64,000 bases of DNA from Nonomuraea sp. SYSU D8015 (GCF_008065375.1 NZ_MU084033.1:143809-207808); one strand, 5' to 3'. Numbered from the stretch's first letter, positions 16,965 through 29,470 are shown. The notes: a model not told the origin generated them from the sequence alone. Program-made: numbers and translations.

Positions 16965-16997
16965 GGCGGCGGGCATCCCGTGGGTACGCCCGCCGCC
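16965..16997 (-). terminator. GGCGGCGGGC / GCCCGCCGCC stem
   Basis: A 10-bp stem with a 13-base loop, between the 114-aa gene and the HTH gene. Confidence 0.65.
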
Positions 16998-17165
16998 GTC
17001 GACTCCCGTCGCCTCAGAGAAGGGTCTCTCGCCGAGGGATATGTGCTCCCCTTACCTTGAGCGACGAGGCGATGTCTTCACCGGTGCGAAGGCCTGCGGT
17101 TGGGGCGTCGGGCGACAGTGGCGCACCGCAGGACGGTCCGTTGTGCCCGCGCTTGCGATTGCTTC

Positions 17166-17510
17166 TCACGTCAGCCTGCGGCGTTCACGCTCCACGGCCT
17201 CCGTCAGCCACTCCGGGACTTCGCCAGGGTTGTCCCAGCGGAGGAGTTCTTCCTGGGAGAGGCTGGCGTACTCACCCAGCTCATGATCTCGCTTGCCGTC
17301 GCGAAAGTACACGCCCTTCAGCCACCAGGACCAGGTCTGCCACTCCGTCGTTCCGTCCTGGCTCTCCTCCCTGCGGTAGATGACCTCGATTTTGCTGACG
17401 TGAAGTTCTACGCGGTCCGTGCCTGGGAGCTGGACGGGGAGCGCGAAGTTCACATCCAGGAACAGATGTGCGTTGAATATGCGCTTGATCAGGTGTGTCT
17501 CTACAGCCAT
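17166..17510 (-). CDS. Hypothetical protein, 114 aa
   Basis: Contains a beta-rich core (VNFALPVQLPG, VELHVSKIEVIYRR) and a helical, Arg-rich end (PEWLTEAVERERRRLT). ATCAAGGAGAAATGTC precedes the start. No known family. Confidence 0.55.
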   Translation of the reverse strand: MAVETHLIKRIFNAHLFLDVNFALPVQLPGTDRVELHVSKIEVIYRREESQDGTTEWQTWSWWLKGVYFRDGKRDHELGEYASLSQEELLRWDNPGEVPEWLTEAVERERRRLT

Positions 17511-17592
17511 GACATTTCTCCTTGATGATCAGCTGGCCAGGGCACTGGTCGAGTCCTGACGTAGTGTCTGGGGCGGCCTCGAAGCAGCATGC

Positions 17593-18105
17593 TCAGTGTT
17601 CGACGCGGGGGTTGGCGGCCCATGCCTTGCGCCGGCCGAGCTGGACGAGCACCTGCTCCTTGACGAGCGCATCGATGAGGCGCTGAGCCTCGGGTTCCGT
17701 GATGCGACCGGGGATGTCGCTATAGCCGTCGAAGTAAGCGGCCACTCGCCTGGCGTCCCACTCCTCGCCGTGGTCGATGCGCTCATGATCGTTGACGATG
17801 TCGCGGAGCTTATCCAGCCGCTGATACATGGCGATGGAGGCGAGCGGAATGACGGTCCAGTGGTTGCCGTAGGGAGCGATGTGACGGACGCCGAAGGCGT
17901 GCGCCTTCTGCTTGGCCAGGTGGCCGGCGAATGGGCCGTGGAACAGCGCGGCCGGGGTGTCATCCGGCTCGGTGCACCGCGTGAACTCGGCCACCATGTA
18001 GCCGGACACCTCGGAGGGAATGCAGAAGTCCACCATTGGCTGGGCGATGGTGTAGCCGTCGGCGTCGCGGAGGGGCGCGACGGGCAGCGGCATCATGTAG
18101 TTCAT
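17593..18105 (-). CDS. Hypothetical protein, 170 aa
   Basis: Starts MNYMMPLPVAP with no strong ribosome site except TAAGGACAGAAACCC. The C-terminal half contains ITEPEAQRLIDALVKEQVLV, which looks like a winged-helix element, and a basic end (GRRKAWAANPR). It may bind nucleic acid, but this is a guess. It is separated from the next upstream gene by a terminator. Confidence 0.55.
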   Translation of the reverse strand: MNYMMPLPVAPLRDADGYTIAQPMVDFCIPSEVSGYMVAEFTRCTEPDDTPAALFHGPFAGHLAKQKAHAFGVRHIAPYGNHWTVIPLASIAMYQRLDKLRDIVNDHERIDHGEEWDARRVAAYFDGYSDIPGRITEPEAQRLIDALVKEQVLVQLGRRKAWAANPRVEH

Positions 18106-18229
18106 GGGTTTCTGTCCTTAGCGGTTTGAGGAAGGTGCGTTACAACGCAAGCTGGGCAAGGGTTCACCGCCCCCGGAGCATGATCGATGGCCCGGTATCT
18201 GCGCCTAGAGTCACGGCAGGGGCCGGAGG

Positions 18230-18256
18230 GCACGCTCCGCACAAGACGGAGCGTGC
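18230..18256 (-). terminator. GCACGCTCCG / CGGAGCGTGC stem
   Basis: A 10-bp stem with a 7-base loop past the minus-strand stop at 18284. Nearly the same stem sequence (CACGCTCCG...CGGAGCGTG) forms the terminator at 29712. Confidence 0.75.
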
Positions 18257-18283
18257 GCCGATGTGGGGGCGGCGGTGTCGTGC

Positions 18284-18673
18284 TCAGGCGTCGTCTTCCA
18301 TGCCGCCGACGATCTGGTTGATGGCCTCGGGGATTGACGACAGCGGGATGGCGTTGTCCAAGGTGGCGATTTCGTCGTTGGTCAGCGAGCGGCCGGCCCA
18401 TGCCTCGATCTGGTCTCGAGTCAGGGTGATGCCGGGCCGGGGGGTGGGGATGTCGTCGAGGTAGTTGATGTGGCTGACGCATGCGCTCTGGGTCAGGTGT
18501 GGCTTGCCGCTCACCATGGCGATGATCTGAATGCTGGCCGCTTCAGGGCAGTGGTCGCAGGTCTCCAACAGGAACTCCGGATCGGTGAGGGGTTGGACAT
18601 GGCTGGGTATGGCGGACGGTCCGACGGCCGTGCTTGGGCTACTTCCGGCAGCAGGGCGTGGAGATGGGTGCAA
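18284..18673 (-). CDS. Hypothetical protein with Cys pairs, 129 aa or shorter
   Basis: The credible part starts near residue 25. It has ETCDHCPEAAS and a later SACVSHI, a probable zinc site, followed by an acidic helical C-terminus (LTNDEIATLDNAIPL). The true start is uncertain because no ribosome site is obvious. It lies downstream of the DUF4007 gene. Confidence 0.5.
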   Translation of the reverse strand: MHPSPRPAAGSSPSTAVGPSAIPSHVQPLTDPEFLLETCDHCPEAASIQIIAMVSGKPHLTQSACVSHINYLDDIPTPRPGITLTRDQIEAWAGRSLTNDEIATLDNAIPLSSIPEAINQIVGGMEDDA

Positions 18674-18854
18674 CTGGCGAGCCGGTGAGGTCGGTCAGTG
18701 GCGTAATTAGCCGGTCAGTTGGTCCTCGATCTTGCGCCAGGCAGATCGGCGGGATGCCGTCGACTGGGGCGGGCAGGCTGGCACCGCCGTCACCCGAGTG
18801 GCTGCGAGAACTGCCGCAAACCTCCAGCCCGCGGCGGCCCTCGACGCTACTCAT
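18639..18854 (-). CDS. Possible small protein coupled to the DUF4007 gene, 71 aa
   Basis: The ATG overlaps the DUF4007 stop (ATGA), the usual sign of coupling in this element. The sequence is low-complexity and overlaps the next gene by 35 bases, so it may not be real. Confidence 0.25.
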   Translation of the reverse strand: MSSVEGRRGLEVCGSSRSHSGDGGASLPAPVDGIPPICLAQDRGPTDRLITPLTDLTGSPVAPISTPCCRK

Positions 18855-19921
18855 CCTGTTCGGGTCTCGTCAGCAAGATCGAGGCGCATGCCCAGGCGCT
18901 CACGAACACCGTTGTAGTGGCTGTCCAGGATCTCCCACGCCAGCTGAAGCGGCGGCCGGCGAAAGGCCAGCACATCCCCGCCGATCGAGTCCATGATGCA
19001 CAGATCATCATGGACGTCGGTCTCCAGTGCTCTTTCCAGATCATCACTCCACATGCGCAGGACGCTGCCGGGGCTGCCCGGCTCCCTGGTGAGACGGTGG
19101 ATGGATAGGGCGCCTGGCCGCGGGTCGATGTGGTGCGCGTAGTCCAGGCATATGTAGGCCAGGATCGCGGGCGGGAGGCTGAATCTGGGACCACGCGGGA
19201 GCCGTACCTGGTGGATGTCCTGGTCAAGCTGGAGGATCGGCAGCCTCGTGAAGACGCGCAAGAGGTCGTCTTCGATGCTGTCGCGCTGCCTGCTTGCTTC
19301 CCGGGCGTACATGCGGACGAGGCAGTCGACGTCTCGCCTGACGGCGCTCTCGGAAGGTTTCCACCCCGCCTCCCGGGCCTGGCGCATGGTGTTCTCGGTC
19401 AGGTCTCGACGGCTGGTGCGGGACAGCGGGTGCTGCAAGACGGTCCACCAGGTCGGCACCAGACATGGTGTGCTCAGCATCCAGTAATGCAGCAGCCACA
19501 GGGTGCCGTCCTCCTCCAGGAACGGATCGGCGCCCAGGTCGTGCAGCAGCCAGTGTGCTCGATCCGTCAGCAGCAACCTCTGCGGCGCCCCTGGCGTGAC
19601 TTCTCCCAGGGCGAGCTTGAAGGCCTGCATCCAGAATCGGAGGGCCTGGACCTGGCTCTTGCCTACGCCGAAGACGATGGGCGCGTCTTTGGCTGCAAAG
19701 ACGGCCGGATCCTCGGCCAAAGCGATATAGGCCTTGTACAGCCAGTTAAGCAGCGGAGGCTGCTCTTTGTGCGCCCCAAACGTCGGCTCGCACGCTTTCG
19801 CCAGTGGCGAGAGGGTTTCCCCAGGCGGGGATTCGCTTTCCAGCATGGGAAAGAGGGCGAGCTGATCGTCAGCCGGAGGCGCTACAGCGTTCTTCCGTGT
19901 ATGCGAGGCGGACGTGGTCAT
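18851..19921 (-). CDS. DUF4007 family protein, 356 aa
   Basis: Residues ~48-150 carry the family signature: FGAHKEQPPLLNWLYKAY, then FGVGKSQVQALRFW (84-97), then DPFLEEDGTLWLLHYW (132-147). DUF4007 proteins are commonly encoded beside DndC/PAPS-reductase-like genes, and such a gene is present at 14636-15634 on the same strand. The C-terminal 200 residues contain a basic helical part (RRDVDCLVRMYAREASR) and probably a wHTH. The likely role is DNA binding or specificity in a modification pathway; this is inference. Length is near the family norm. Confidence 0.75.
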   Translation of the reverse strand: MTTSASHTRKNAVAPPADDQLALFPMLESESPPGETLSPLAKACEPTFGAHKEQPPLLNWLYKAYIALAEDPAVFAAKDAPIVFGVGKSQVQALRFWMQAFKLALGEVTPGAPQRLLLTDRAHWLLHDLGADPFLEEDGTLWLLHYWMLSTPCLVPTWWTVLQHPLSRTSRRDLTENTMRQAREAGWKPSESAVRRDVDCLVRMYAREASRQRDSIEDDLLRVFTRLPILQLDQDIHQVRLPRGPRFSLPPAILAYICLDYAHHIDPRPGALSIHRLTREPGSPGSVLRMWSDDLERALETDVHDDLCIMDSIGGDVLAFRRPPLQLAWEILDSHYNGVRERLGMRLDLADETRTG

Positions 19922-20110
19922 GAGATATTCCTTCGGAGCGGAGGATGAAAGTCGGCGCAGGGGTGCCGCCCCACGCCGACTCTGACGTTACCGAAATGCT
20001 CGCAATCTATTTCATGTCTGACGGCTTACCGGCCGCTGCTTGGAATCGGCATTGCCGTTCCGGGAACAGTCGTGACCGTCGGCAGCCGGGGTGTGCATCG
20101 GTCAGGCGAA

Positions 20111-20443
20111 CTATTCGATAGACCAGTCCGCCGCCGACTCGTCCATCGGGCTTCCCAGGGTTAATGGTTGCGGGTAGGAATAAACCCACAGGCCCCGTGC
20201 GCCGTCGTGAATCTCATTTGCCGCGCTGGGGCGCTGGTGCCCCCCGCCCTTGGCGCCATGAGAGGTGCGGTAGCGCTTCCATCCGTCGAATCGGTAGAGA
20301 TCGCCAGGCGTGCCGGGCAGGCTCGTACTCGACAACGCCACGATTTGGGGTTGTCCGCATAATTCGGCGCTCCGCGCATCCCAGCGAGAGTAGGTCCCCA
20401 GCCATAGTGGGGCGAGATATTCGCGGGTAATGAGGATTTCCCT
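20111..20443 (-). pseudogene. C-terminal half (110 codons) of a Mom/GNAT-like gene split by the 8.4 kb element
   Basis: Frame: REILITREYLAPLWLG at the junction, later IVALSSTSLPGTPGDLYRFD, and ANEIHDGARGLWVY, ending at 20111. The missing first 113 codons are encoded at 28857-29195. Joining the two halves at the shared codon TTC gives an uninterrupted 223-aa protein. The whole resembles, from memory, actinophage proteins of the Mom/GNAT-like kind thought to modify bases; that label is tentative, but the split is directly visible. Confidence 0.75.
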
Positions 20444-20464
20444 GAATACTTAGCGTGTTCACGC

Positions 20465-22027
20465 ATGTTCAAAATGTCAGGGAGATGTCCGTTGGGCGAG
20501 TGGCGTGTGGAGTGGGTTCCGGATGCGGGGCGGTGGGGACCGCTGCCTGCGGAGGGCGTTCTGGGGGTACGTGACCTGCCGGATGCCGTGGCTCGGATAG
20601 GGCTGCGGCCGGGCGATCCAGTGTTCCTGGCCCCGGACTGCACGGTTGATCGGGATCTGCTGGATTACGTGCGGTCGTCGAAGTTTCAGCGGTTGGAGCG
20701 GGAGACCAAGCGCAACTACGCCAACGACACCCGGCTGCTGTTGAACTTCCTGTCCTCGCGCGGGGTGCCCTGGCGAGCGGCGACCAGGCAAGATCTTACG
20801 GATTATCGGCACTGGCGGTGCGATGCTCCACAGAACCCGGCCCGGATCGGCGGGACCAAGTGGCAGCGTGAGGCGGCCGCGTTCACCAAGTTGTTCAAGT
20901 GGGCGAGGGTGGCGCCGCTGCCGATCGACATCTCCAACCCCGAGGACCAGGCGCCGGATGCGGTCAGTTCGCGGGTGTCGTGGCTGACGCCGCGGACCTG
21001 GGGTCTGTGGATGGATGTCGGGTTGCGCGGCCACACCCTGGAGAGGGTGGCCGCGGCTGAATGGGACTGTCGGACCGAGCTTCGCAACACCAGCTTCGTG
21101 AAGCTGATGCTCTCCTCGGGCCTGCGAAAGCAGGAGGGCGGGGCGTTGCTGATCTTCGAGCTGCCGGCGCAGCGGCTGCGATCTGGCCGTTACTTGCACG
21201 GCCAGATCGCTGGCGCGTTGACGCGGGCCAAGCGCAGCCGAACCTTCTACGCCTCGGCGGACTCGGTCGGCCAGGTCGAGGCTTACATCTCCTCGGAGCG
21301 AGCATGGGCGATCCAACGCGCCCAGGAGAAGGGCCGCTACGACGCTCTGCCGGTGATGTGGCTGATCACGAAGATCACCCGCGGAATGAAGCCGAAGGTG
21401 CAGTGGGTCGACGCCGATGGCGTGCCCGGTGAACGCGAACTCGCCCGGCTGGAGTGGCGGGAGCGGCAGTGGCTGTTCGTGGAGGGCCCTGACGGGCCGG
21501 AGCCGGGGTGGTTGTGGCTGACCGAGCAGGGCCTGCCGATGGACCCGGCCAACTGGAACGGCGTGTTCCGAGGTGCCAACCTGCGTTGCGAGCAGGTCCT
21601 GCTCACTCCGCAGGAACGCAGGATTGACCGGGACTTCCGGCTGGCCGAAGTACGGGGCAAGAGTCCGTACGCCACACCGCACTCGTGCCGGCACTCGATG
21701 GCCCTTTACATGTTGATCCTGCTGAACGAGCTGGTTGAGTCCCGCTACGGGCTCACCAAGGCCGACCGGCGGGACTTCGCGCTGCTGTTCGGCGATCCGT
21801 GGTGGTTGGTGAAGACGATCCTGGGACACCAGAGCGTCGAGACGACCAAGAGGCACTACCTCGCCCCGGTCGCCCACCTGCAATTGGAGTCGATCCTGGC
21901 GACCGCCAAGACTACCGATGAGGGCCACGACATCGAAGATCTCGACGGAGTCTTCGCCCGGCTGGCCCGTGAGAGCGCGGGCATCCAGGACATCGACACC
22001 CTCGTCACAGATCAGGCGGCCGGATGA
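20465..22027 (+). CDS. Tyrosine recombinase A of the trio, 520 aa
   Basis: Site-specific recombinase with the catalytic set visible: Arg221 (SGLRKQEGG), HSCRH at 406-410 (His406, Arg409), LGHQS with His455, and the nucleophile Tyr465 (TTKRHY). The N-terminal ~170 residues contain the SAM-like core-binding part (LERETKRNYANDTRLLLNFL). A TTG at 20492 with AGGGAG eight bases upstream is an alternative start. The stop overlaps the next ATG (ATGA). This fits TnpA/RitA of Tn554- or RIT-type elements. Confidence 0.9.
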   Translation: MFKMSGRCPLGEWRVEWVPDAGRWGPLPAEGVLGVRDLPDAVARIGLRPGDPVFLAPDCTVDRDLLDYVRSSKFQRLERETKRNYANDTRLLLNFLSSRGVPWRAATRQDLTDYRHWRCDAPQNPARIGGTKWQREAAAFTKLFKWARVAPLPIDISNPEDQAPDAVSSRVSWLTPRTWGLWMDVGLRGHTLERVAAAEWDCRTELRNTSFVKLMLSSGLRKQEGGALLIFELPAQRLRSGRYLHGQIAGALTRAKRSRTFYASADSVGQVEAYISSERAWAIQRAQEKGRYDALPVMWLITKITRGMKPKVQWVDADGVPGERELARLEWRERQWLFVEGPDGPEPGWLWLTEQGLPMDPANWNGVFRGANLRCEQVLLTPQERRIDRDFRLAEVRGKSPYATPHSCRHSMALYMLILLNELVESRYGLTKADRRDFALLFGDPWWLVKTILGHQSVETTKRHYLAPVAHLQLESILATAKTTDEGHDIEDLDGVFARLARESAGIQDIDTLVTDQAAG

Positions 22028-23750
22028 GCGGCCGGGGACATCGCGCGGTCCCGCCCCCGCCCGGCCATCAGGTCGCCCCGCCGCTCGCCCTGAGTGGGCT
22101 GGTCGTGAGCATGGTCAACAAAGCTGGCTACGCCAAGGAGTTCGACTTCGCTGACTTGCCGGTCGCCGAGGCGATGCAGCGCTCACTGGCCGAGGTGTTC
22201 GCTGCCCAGTCCAAGCGATGGACCAGCCATTGGAGCGCAGACACCTACTGGAGGACGGTGCTCGACTTCGCGCGCTTCCTCTCGGAGCTGGACAGCCCTC
22301 CTGAGGATCTCGGCGACCTGACTCCGGCCATGCTCAAACGGTGGCGGACCGTCAACATCGGCAGCTCGACCGGAAGAAATATGCTGTCCCTGGTTCGTAC
22401 TCTGCTGCAGCGAGATCCGCGGCTGGCCAGCGGGCCGGTGGCGGAGGAACTGGCCAGGCGGGTGCCCGCGCCCAAGCCGAGCGGGAAGTCCTACAGCGAG
22501 GCCGAACGGGAGCAGGTGCTGCTTGCCGCGCAGCGGCAGTTCCGGTCTGCCTGGATGCGGATCCGGGAGAACACCGTGTTGTTGGAGCGCTGGCAAGCCG
22601 GTGACCTGGCCGAGGGGAGCCGTGAGTGGCGCATCGGCCAGATCCTCGATCATCTCTGGCGCACCGGGGACGTGCCCCGCACGGTCTTCTCAGACGGCGA
22701 ACGCTATGCGAGGAATCGTCGTCTGCTGGGCGGCGGTTCCTCGCCGCACACGTGGGGCCGGTTGTTTCTGACACGGCAGGAACTCACGTCGCTGGCTGTG
22801 CTGCTGACCGACAGGTTCGCTTGGAACATGTCGGTTTATGACCGGATACCTGCTCCGACCGCGATGCCCTCGGCCGGAGAGACGAGCTCGGTGACCTACA
22901 AGGTCACGGTCGAGAAGAGGCGGGCGGGCAACGGTCGCTGGTTCTCCACGGAGAACATCACCGACTCGGGGGCGGACTCACCTGGCAGGCTGATCACCCA
23001 AGCGCTGGAAGCTACGGCCGCTGGCAGGACTTTGGCTGCTCGTCTGGCGCCGGGGACCGACCTTCTGATGGTCGCGCGTTCATTCTTTCCCGATCGAGCG
23101 GACGGGAACCTGGACCGTCCGCGCCCGGTGGGGCCTTTGGTCTTCGGTATCTCTGGCTATGACGCGAGGCAGTTCGGGCTCAGGATGGGTGGTGGTTCGC
23201 CGTTCGAGCGGTCTCGGCGGACGACGGTGACCCGCGAGGGTCGACCCATGCAGCACACCCAGGGCACCCACGACGGCGTCTACGTGTTGCCCAACGAACA
23301 CGTTCAACGGGCGTCCCGGGCCGTCATCCAAGCCGGCGCCCAAGAGGCTGTGGAGCAGGCGCAGGCGGTCGTCTTCGGTGGGCAGCTCACTCAGGAGCCC
23401 GACCCTGACCACGGACAGACCGCGACGGTGGACTGCGCGGACGAGGCGACCAGCCCATGGCCCTCCCCGGGGGAAGGCTGCGGAGCCGACTTCCTGGACT
23501 GCCTGGGCTGCCGCAACGCCCGCGTTCATCCAGGACACCACCCCCGCCTCGCCTACCTGCACCACCAGTTGGAGAGCCTGCGGTCGGCCCTGGATGACCG
23601 AGCCTGGCAACGGTGGTGGCGTGACCACATGTTGCGGCTGGAGGATCTGCGCAAGGCGGTCGGGCCGGCCGCCTGGAAGAGCGCTCTGAAACGCGCCACT
23701 ACCGACGATCACACCATCGTCCGCCTTCTGGTGAAGGGGGACCTTGCCCC

Positions 23751-23754
<4 letters not shown>
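22024..23754 (+). CDS. Recombinase B of the trio, degenerate active site, 576 aa
   Basis: Coupled to gene A by ATGA and to gene C by GTGA. The N-terminal part has the core-binding pattern (YWRTVLDFARFLSELD). The catalytic region is hard to match: SPFERSRRTT stands where HxxR is expected, and QHTQGTHDGVYV where the LGH...Y part would be. The C-terminus has a CGADFLDCLGCRNARVHPGH Cys/His cluster, then a helical end. It is probably a structural partner in the recombinase complex rather than the strand-cleaving subunit. Confidence 0.8.
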
Positions 23755-26365
<2,611 letters not shown>

Positions 26366-26366
26366 T

Positions 26367-26392
26367 ACCCCTGGGGTTACACCCCCTTGGGT
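26367..26392 (+). terminator. Possible terminator of the recombinase operon
   Basis: ACCCCTGGGGTTACACCCCC then TTGGGT; GGGG pairs with CCCC around TTACA, with a flanking ACCC/GGGT pair. It begins right after the stop at 26365. Confidence 0.5.
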
Positions 26393-26606
26393 CCCCGCTG
26401 AGCTGCCCGACCGGGGCCATGGCGAAGGATGAGCGCTTTCCTCCGACCGTCACACGATGGCTCACCTCTGCTAGAAATCTGTGACTGATCGTCACGAATC
26501 CCACCACTCAGTAAGACGCCATCCCACACGGGCTACCCGAACTCGAACCCAACCGCCGCACCGACACGCGGGAACGAGACCAACATGGGGATCCTCGGCA
26601 TATGGT

Positions 26607-28370
26607 CTAGGCGAAGGGGATGCCGTCGAAGGTGCCGGACAGGGACGGTCGGGTTCCGAACGCCGTCCAGGTCAGCGTTACCTCGTGGGTGCGCCCGCCG
26701 GTCTCGGCGCGGAGCGTGGCGGTGGCGCGGCCGTCTGGGGTGAGCTTGATGGGGCCGCTGACCTGCAGGTCGCGTACGAACCGCACGCTGTCGAGGGTGA
26801 TGTCCTGGCCGAAGGTGACCTGGCCGCCGCGCAGCCCCGGCTCGTTCGGCCGCCCGAAGTAGTAGAAGGCGTGAGGATTGCGGCGGGCGGTGGCGTCGGC
26901 GGCGGTGGCGAAGGCGGCCGCGAGGATCCGCCGCTGGCCGGGGCTGAGTTTGCGGGCCGGGTGCGGCGCCACGTCCCTGAGCTTTTGCGGGAATGCGCCG
27001 ACGGCGCGGTAGTTCTCACCGGTGCATTTCTGGTCGACCACCCGCTTGGTGGTCAGGAAGGTGCGCAGCATGCCGCGCACGCAGTCACCCATCGGCGACG
27101 GGAGGAAGGACTGCGCGTGAATGCCGAACGGAATCCGGATGACGGTAGCGTTCGGGAAGACCCGAAGTGAACGCTCCACCTCGGCGGGGCGGTTGACGTC
27201 GAAGTCCCCTGCCACGACCAGGATGGGTACGTTGGGCAGCGCCTGTCCGGGCGGGCGCGGCGGGCTGTGTCGCGGGGTTGGCCAGTTGATGCACCACTCC
27301 TGGCTGGCGACCGCCTCGGTGGGGAAGAAGTCGGTGGGCTGATAGGGCGCCATCGGGCGTTCCCGATCGTAGTACCGCTCGGCCTGCGCTTGACGCTCGG
27401 CTGCCGATGCCAGCCGGTCGAATGGGAAGGAGCCGTCGCCACAACGGAAGGCCATATGCCCCGCAAGCCACGGCGGGTTGAACGGCGGGATGGTTTTGGG
27501 GGTCAGCCGGGCCAGACGGCGTAGTGGAGCCGGGTCGCCGTTGAGGTAGGCGTGTGCGGCCGCGACGTTCTCCCGGCCGAGCACCGCTTCGGCTGGCTCA
27601 CGTAGGGTGAGTGCTTGGTGCAGCGTCACCTCCGGGTCGGGCTGCTTTCGCAGCCGGTCCACCAGCCTCGTCCATATGCCAGAGGCTTTGCCCGGCAGCG
27701 CGTCGCATGCCTTCGACCGCCCGCAGACGAGATCGAGGTAGTCGAGCCGGGCGTCGAACCCCTGGTCCGCGTAGCCGTCGCGACCGATGACCATCGAGCT
27801 GTCCAGGAAGATCGCGTCCAGGCTGTTCGGGTACCGGGCCGCATATGCCTGGGCGTACAGGGTGCCGTAGGAGTTGCCGAAGTAGCTCATCTTGGCCAGG
27901 CCGAGCGCTCGCCGGACCGCGTCGAGGTCGTGCGAGGCCTGGTCGGCGGTGAAGTACGCGCCCCGGGGACCCACGCTCTTGGCGCAGGCGGCGACGGTCG
28001 CTGGCTTGAAGGGGTCGGCTCCCGGGCACAGCAGCGGCGAGGACTGTCCTATCCCGCGCGGATCCATGACCAGCAGGTTCTTCCGGTCAAGGACAGGCCC
28101 GAGAACCTGTTGAATCTCGGGTGTCGCCGGCAGAGCCGGTTGTGGCCCGCCGCGGTTGGCCGCCACCGTGCCGTCGGCGTCCTTAGCCGGGATGAAGGTG
28201 AAGGCTACGGAGATGCGTTCGGAGGAGGGGTTCTCCCAATCGAGAGGGACCTCGATGGTGCCGTCGCAGCGCGTGGTCGCGGTCGCGCACTCATGCAGTT
28301 CGGTCGGAGGGGTCGGTGCACCGGGCAACAGGGCGGTGGCCAGTACGAGTCCTAAGGCTTTTGCGATCAT
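26607..28370 (-). CDS. Secreted alpha/beta hydrolase, S33 peptidase type, 587 aa
   Basis: An N-terminal signal peptide (MIAKALGLVLATALLPGAP), then an alpha/beta-hydrolase fold with an oxyanion region (VMDPRGIGQS, 101-110), nucleophile elbow GNSYGTLY with Ser167, acid Asp389 or Asp391 (VAGDFDVN), and His418 (FGIHAQ). This is the tripeptidyl-aminopeptidase-like S33 architecture of actinomycetes. Probably extracellular. It is carried as passenger on the trio element, in the orientation opposite to the recombinases. No promoter regulator is visible. Confidence 0.85.
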   Translation of the reverse strand: MIAKALGLVLATALLPGAPTPPTELHECATATTRCDGTIEVPLDWENPSSERISVAFTFIPAKDADGTVAANRGGPQPALPATPEIQQVLGPVLDRKNLLVMDPRGIGQSSPLLCPGADPFKPATVAACAKSVGPRGAYFTADQASHDLDAVRRALGLAKMSYFGNSYGTLYAQAYAARYPNSLDAIFLDSSMVIGRDGYADQGFDARLDYLDLVCGRSKACDALPGKASGIWTRLVDRLRKQPDPEVTLHQALTLREPAEAVLGRENVAAAHAYLNGDPAPLRRLARLTPKTIPPFNPPWLAGHMAFRCGDGSFPFDRLASAAERQAQAERYYDRERPMAPYQPTDFFPTEAVASQEWCINWPTPRHSPPRPPGQALPNVPILVVAGDFDVNRPAEVERSLRVFPNATVIRIPFGIHAQSFLPSPMGDCVRGMLRTFLTTKRVVDQKCTGENYRAVGAFPQKLRDVAPHPARKLSPGQRRILAAAFATAADATARRNPHAFYYFGRPNEPGLRGGQVTFGQDITLDSVRFVRDLQVSGPIKLTPDGRATATLRAETGGRTHEVTLTWTAFGTRPSLSGTFDGIPFA

Positions 28371-28856
28371 GCCGACAGTCTCGTTTCTCGCGCTCCGGGT
28401 TTCTTCGGCCTCTTGGAGGATTCTCTCTGGGAGCTTGTTCCTAGAGCCGTCTGCGACCGTGAGATGATCTCAGCGCAACACCCCTGGTGACGGTGCCGGT
28501 ATGGATGGCAGCTCGCGACATCGGGCGCATACACGAAGGCGACCCGCCAGCTTCTCAGAGCCGCAGGGACGACGGCCGGGTGCCTTGTCGTCCACGACGA
28601 CGAGCAGTCAACGTCGCGTCAGTCGTCGGCGTGATCGGTTCCCAGCGAGCTCACGAGGCCGACAGCTACTAGCGGGTCGCCCTGGAGGCGGCAGTTGCGG
28701 CACTGAGCCAGCGGGACCGGATGTCGGCGAGGCGGGCTGGCCGCTCCACTCGTTATCGCGCTCATCGGAACGGATCCTAGCCCCCGCGGAAGCTGACAAT
28801 CCTGCCCGTCGCAGGGCCCGGGAAGCCGGCGCAGCTGAACAGAAGCACTTGACAGG
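28371..28856. other. Right end of the trio element, no gene
   Basis: Non-coding part between the hydrolase start and the right junction. The terminal element bases on the minus strand read CCTGTCAAGTGC after the shared TTC. The recombinase-binding arms should lie here, but I cannot define them. Confidence 0.4.
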
Positions 28857-29195
28857 GAAGCGTAGCACCGCCCGCAGGCACTGCTGATCTCGGCGGTCCG
28901 GGCTGCGTGCGATCCGGGCGAGGTCGACGGTGTTGTACCGGTGCCAACCCCGCTCCTTGAACACGCTGGCATTGATGGTGCTGGCCAGCACGACAGCGGC
29001 CGCTCGGCGGCCGCGGTCCTCCATGATGAAAGCCATGCGGCCGTAAGGGCGTGTGTAGGGCCGTCCGCGGGGGTGTTCCTCGTCAGGCAGATGCAAGGGG
29101 TGGCGCCACTCGATCAAAACTTCCTGTGCCTCGTCTATGTCCACCTGGTAGAACGCCACCACGGGTGAGAGCCGCAGGGCCAGCTGGCGGTTCAT
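28857..29195 (-). pseudogene. N-terminal half (113 codons) of the Mom/GNAT-like gene
   Basis: Starts at 29195, with its ATGA overlapping the upstream stop. Residues ~52-113 carry RMAFIMEDRGRRAAAVVLAS, then NASVFKERGWHRYNTVDLAR, then LRAVLRF, which ends exactly at the insertion codon. Beyond it the frame runs into element DNA to 28608, giving a chimeric 195-aa ORF that should be non-functional. The missing half lies at 20111-20443. Confidence 0.75.
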
Positions 29196-29470
29196 GAAGG
29201 CCCCATCCCCTGCGAGTGTGAGCGCGGCGTCGCAGGTTCGACGGTGGCGTCGACCGGCAGTGCCCGCGCGACCAGGTCGCAGACGCGCGCTGCGAATACG
29301 CGCAGGTCCTCGGGCGATCCCACGACCGCAAACGCAGTGGCGTCCGGGTTGCCGATCACCAGCGCGTGGCTCCCGGCCATCATGTCGATGCAGTGGTCAT
29401 CCGGGTCCGTGTCAGGTGTGACGATCTCCAATGCGGTGTCGGCGCCATCCATCTCATATCGCGGGGCCAC
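29192..29470 (-). CDS. Hypothetical protein, 92 aa
   Basis: A GTG start with CCGAAAGGAAAAGCC upstream. The acidic N-terminal part and the core (HALVIGNPDATAFAVVGSPE, then DLRVFAARVCDLVARAL) suggest a small alpha/beta fold. Its stop overlaps the start of the split Mom-like gene, so the two formed an operon before the insertion. Confidence 0.6.
   Translation of the reverse strand: MAPRYEMDGADTALEIVTPDTDPDDHCIDMMAGSHALVIGNPDATAFAVVGSPEDLRVFAARVCDLVARALPVDATVEPATPRSHSQGMGPS

Noticed and set aside
19130..19948. Plus-strand ORF of 272 codons
   Set aside because: Antisense of the DUF4007 gene.
20477..21928. Minus-strand ORF of 483 codons
   Set aside because: Antisense of recombinase A, which has a full catalytic set.
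28608..28856. C-terminal 83 codons of the 195-codon ORF that begins at 29195
   Set aside because: This part reads through the element end; it is chimeric and Arg/Pro-rich, not part of the original protein.
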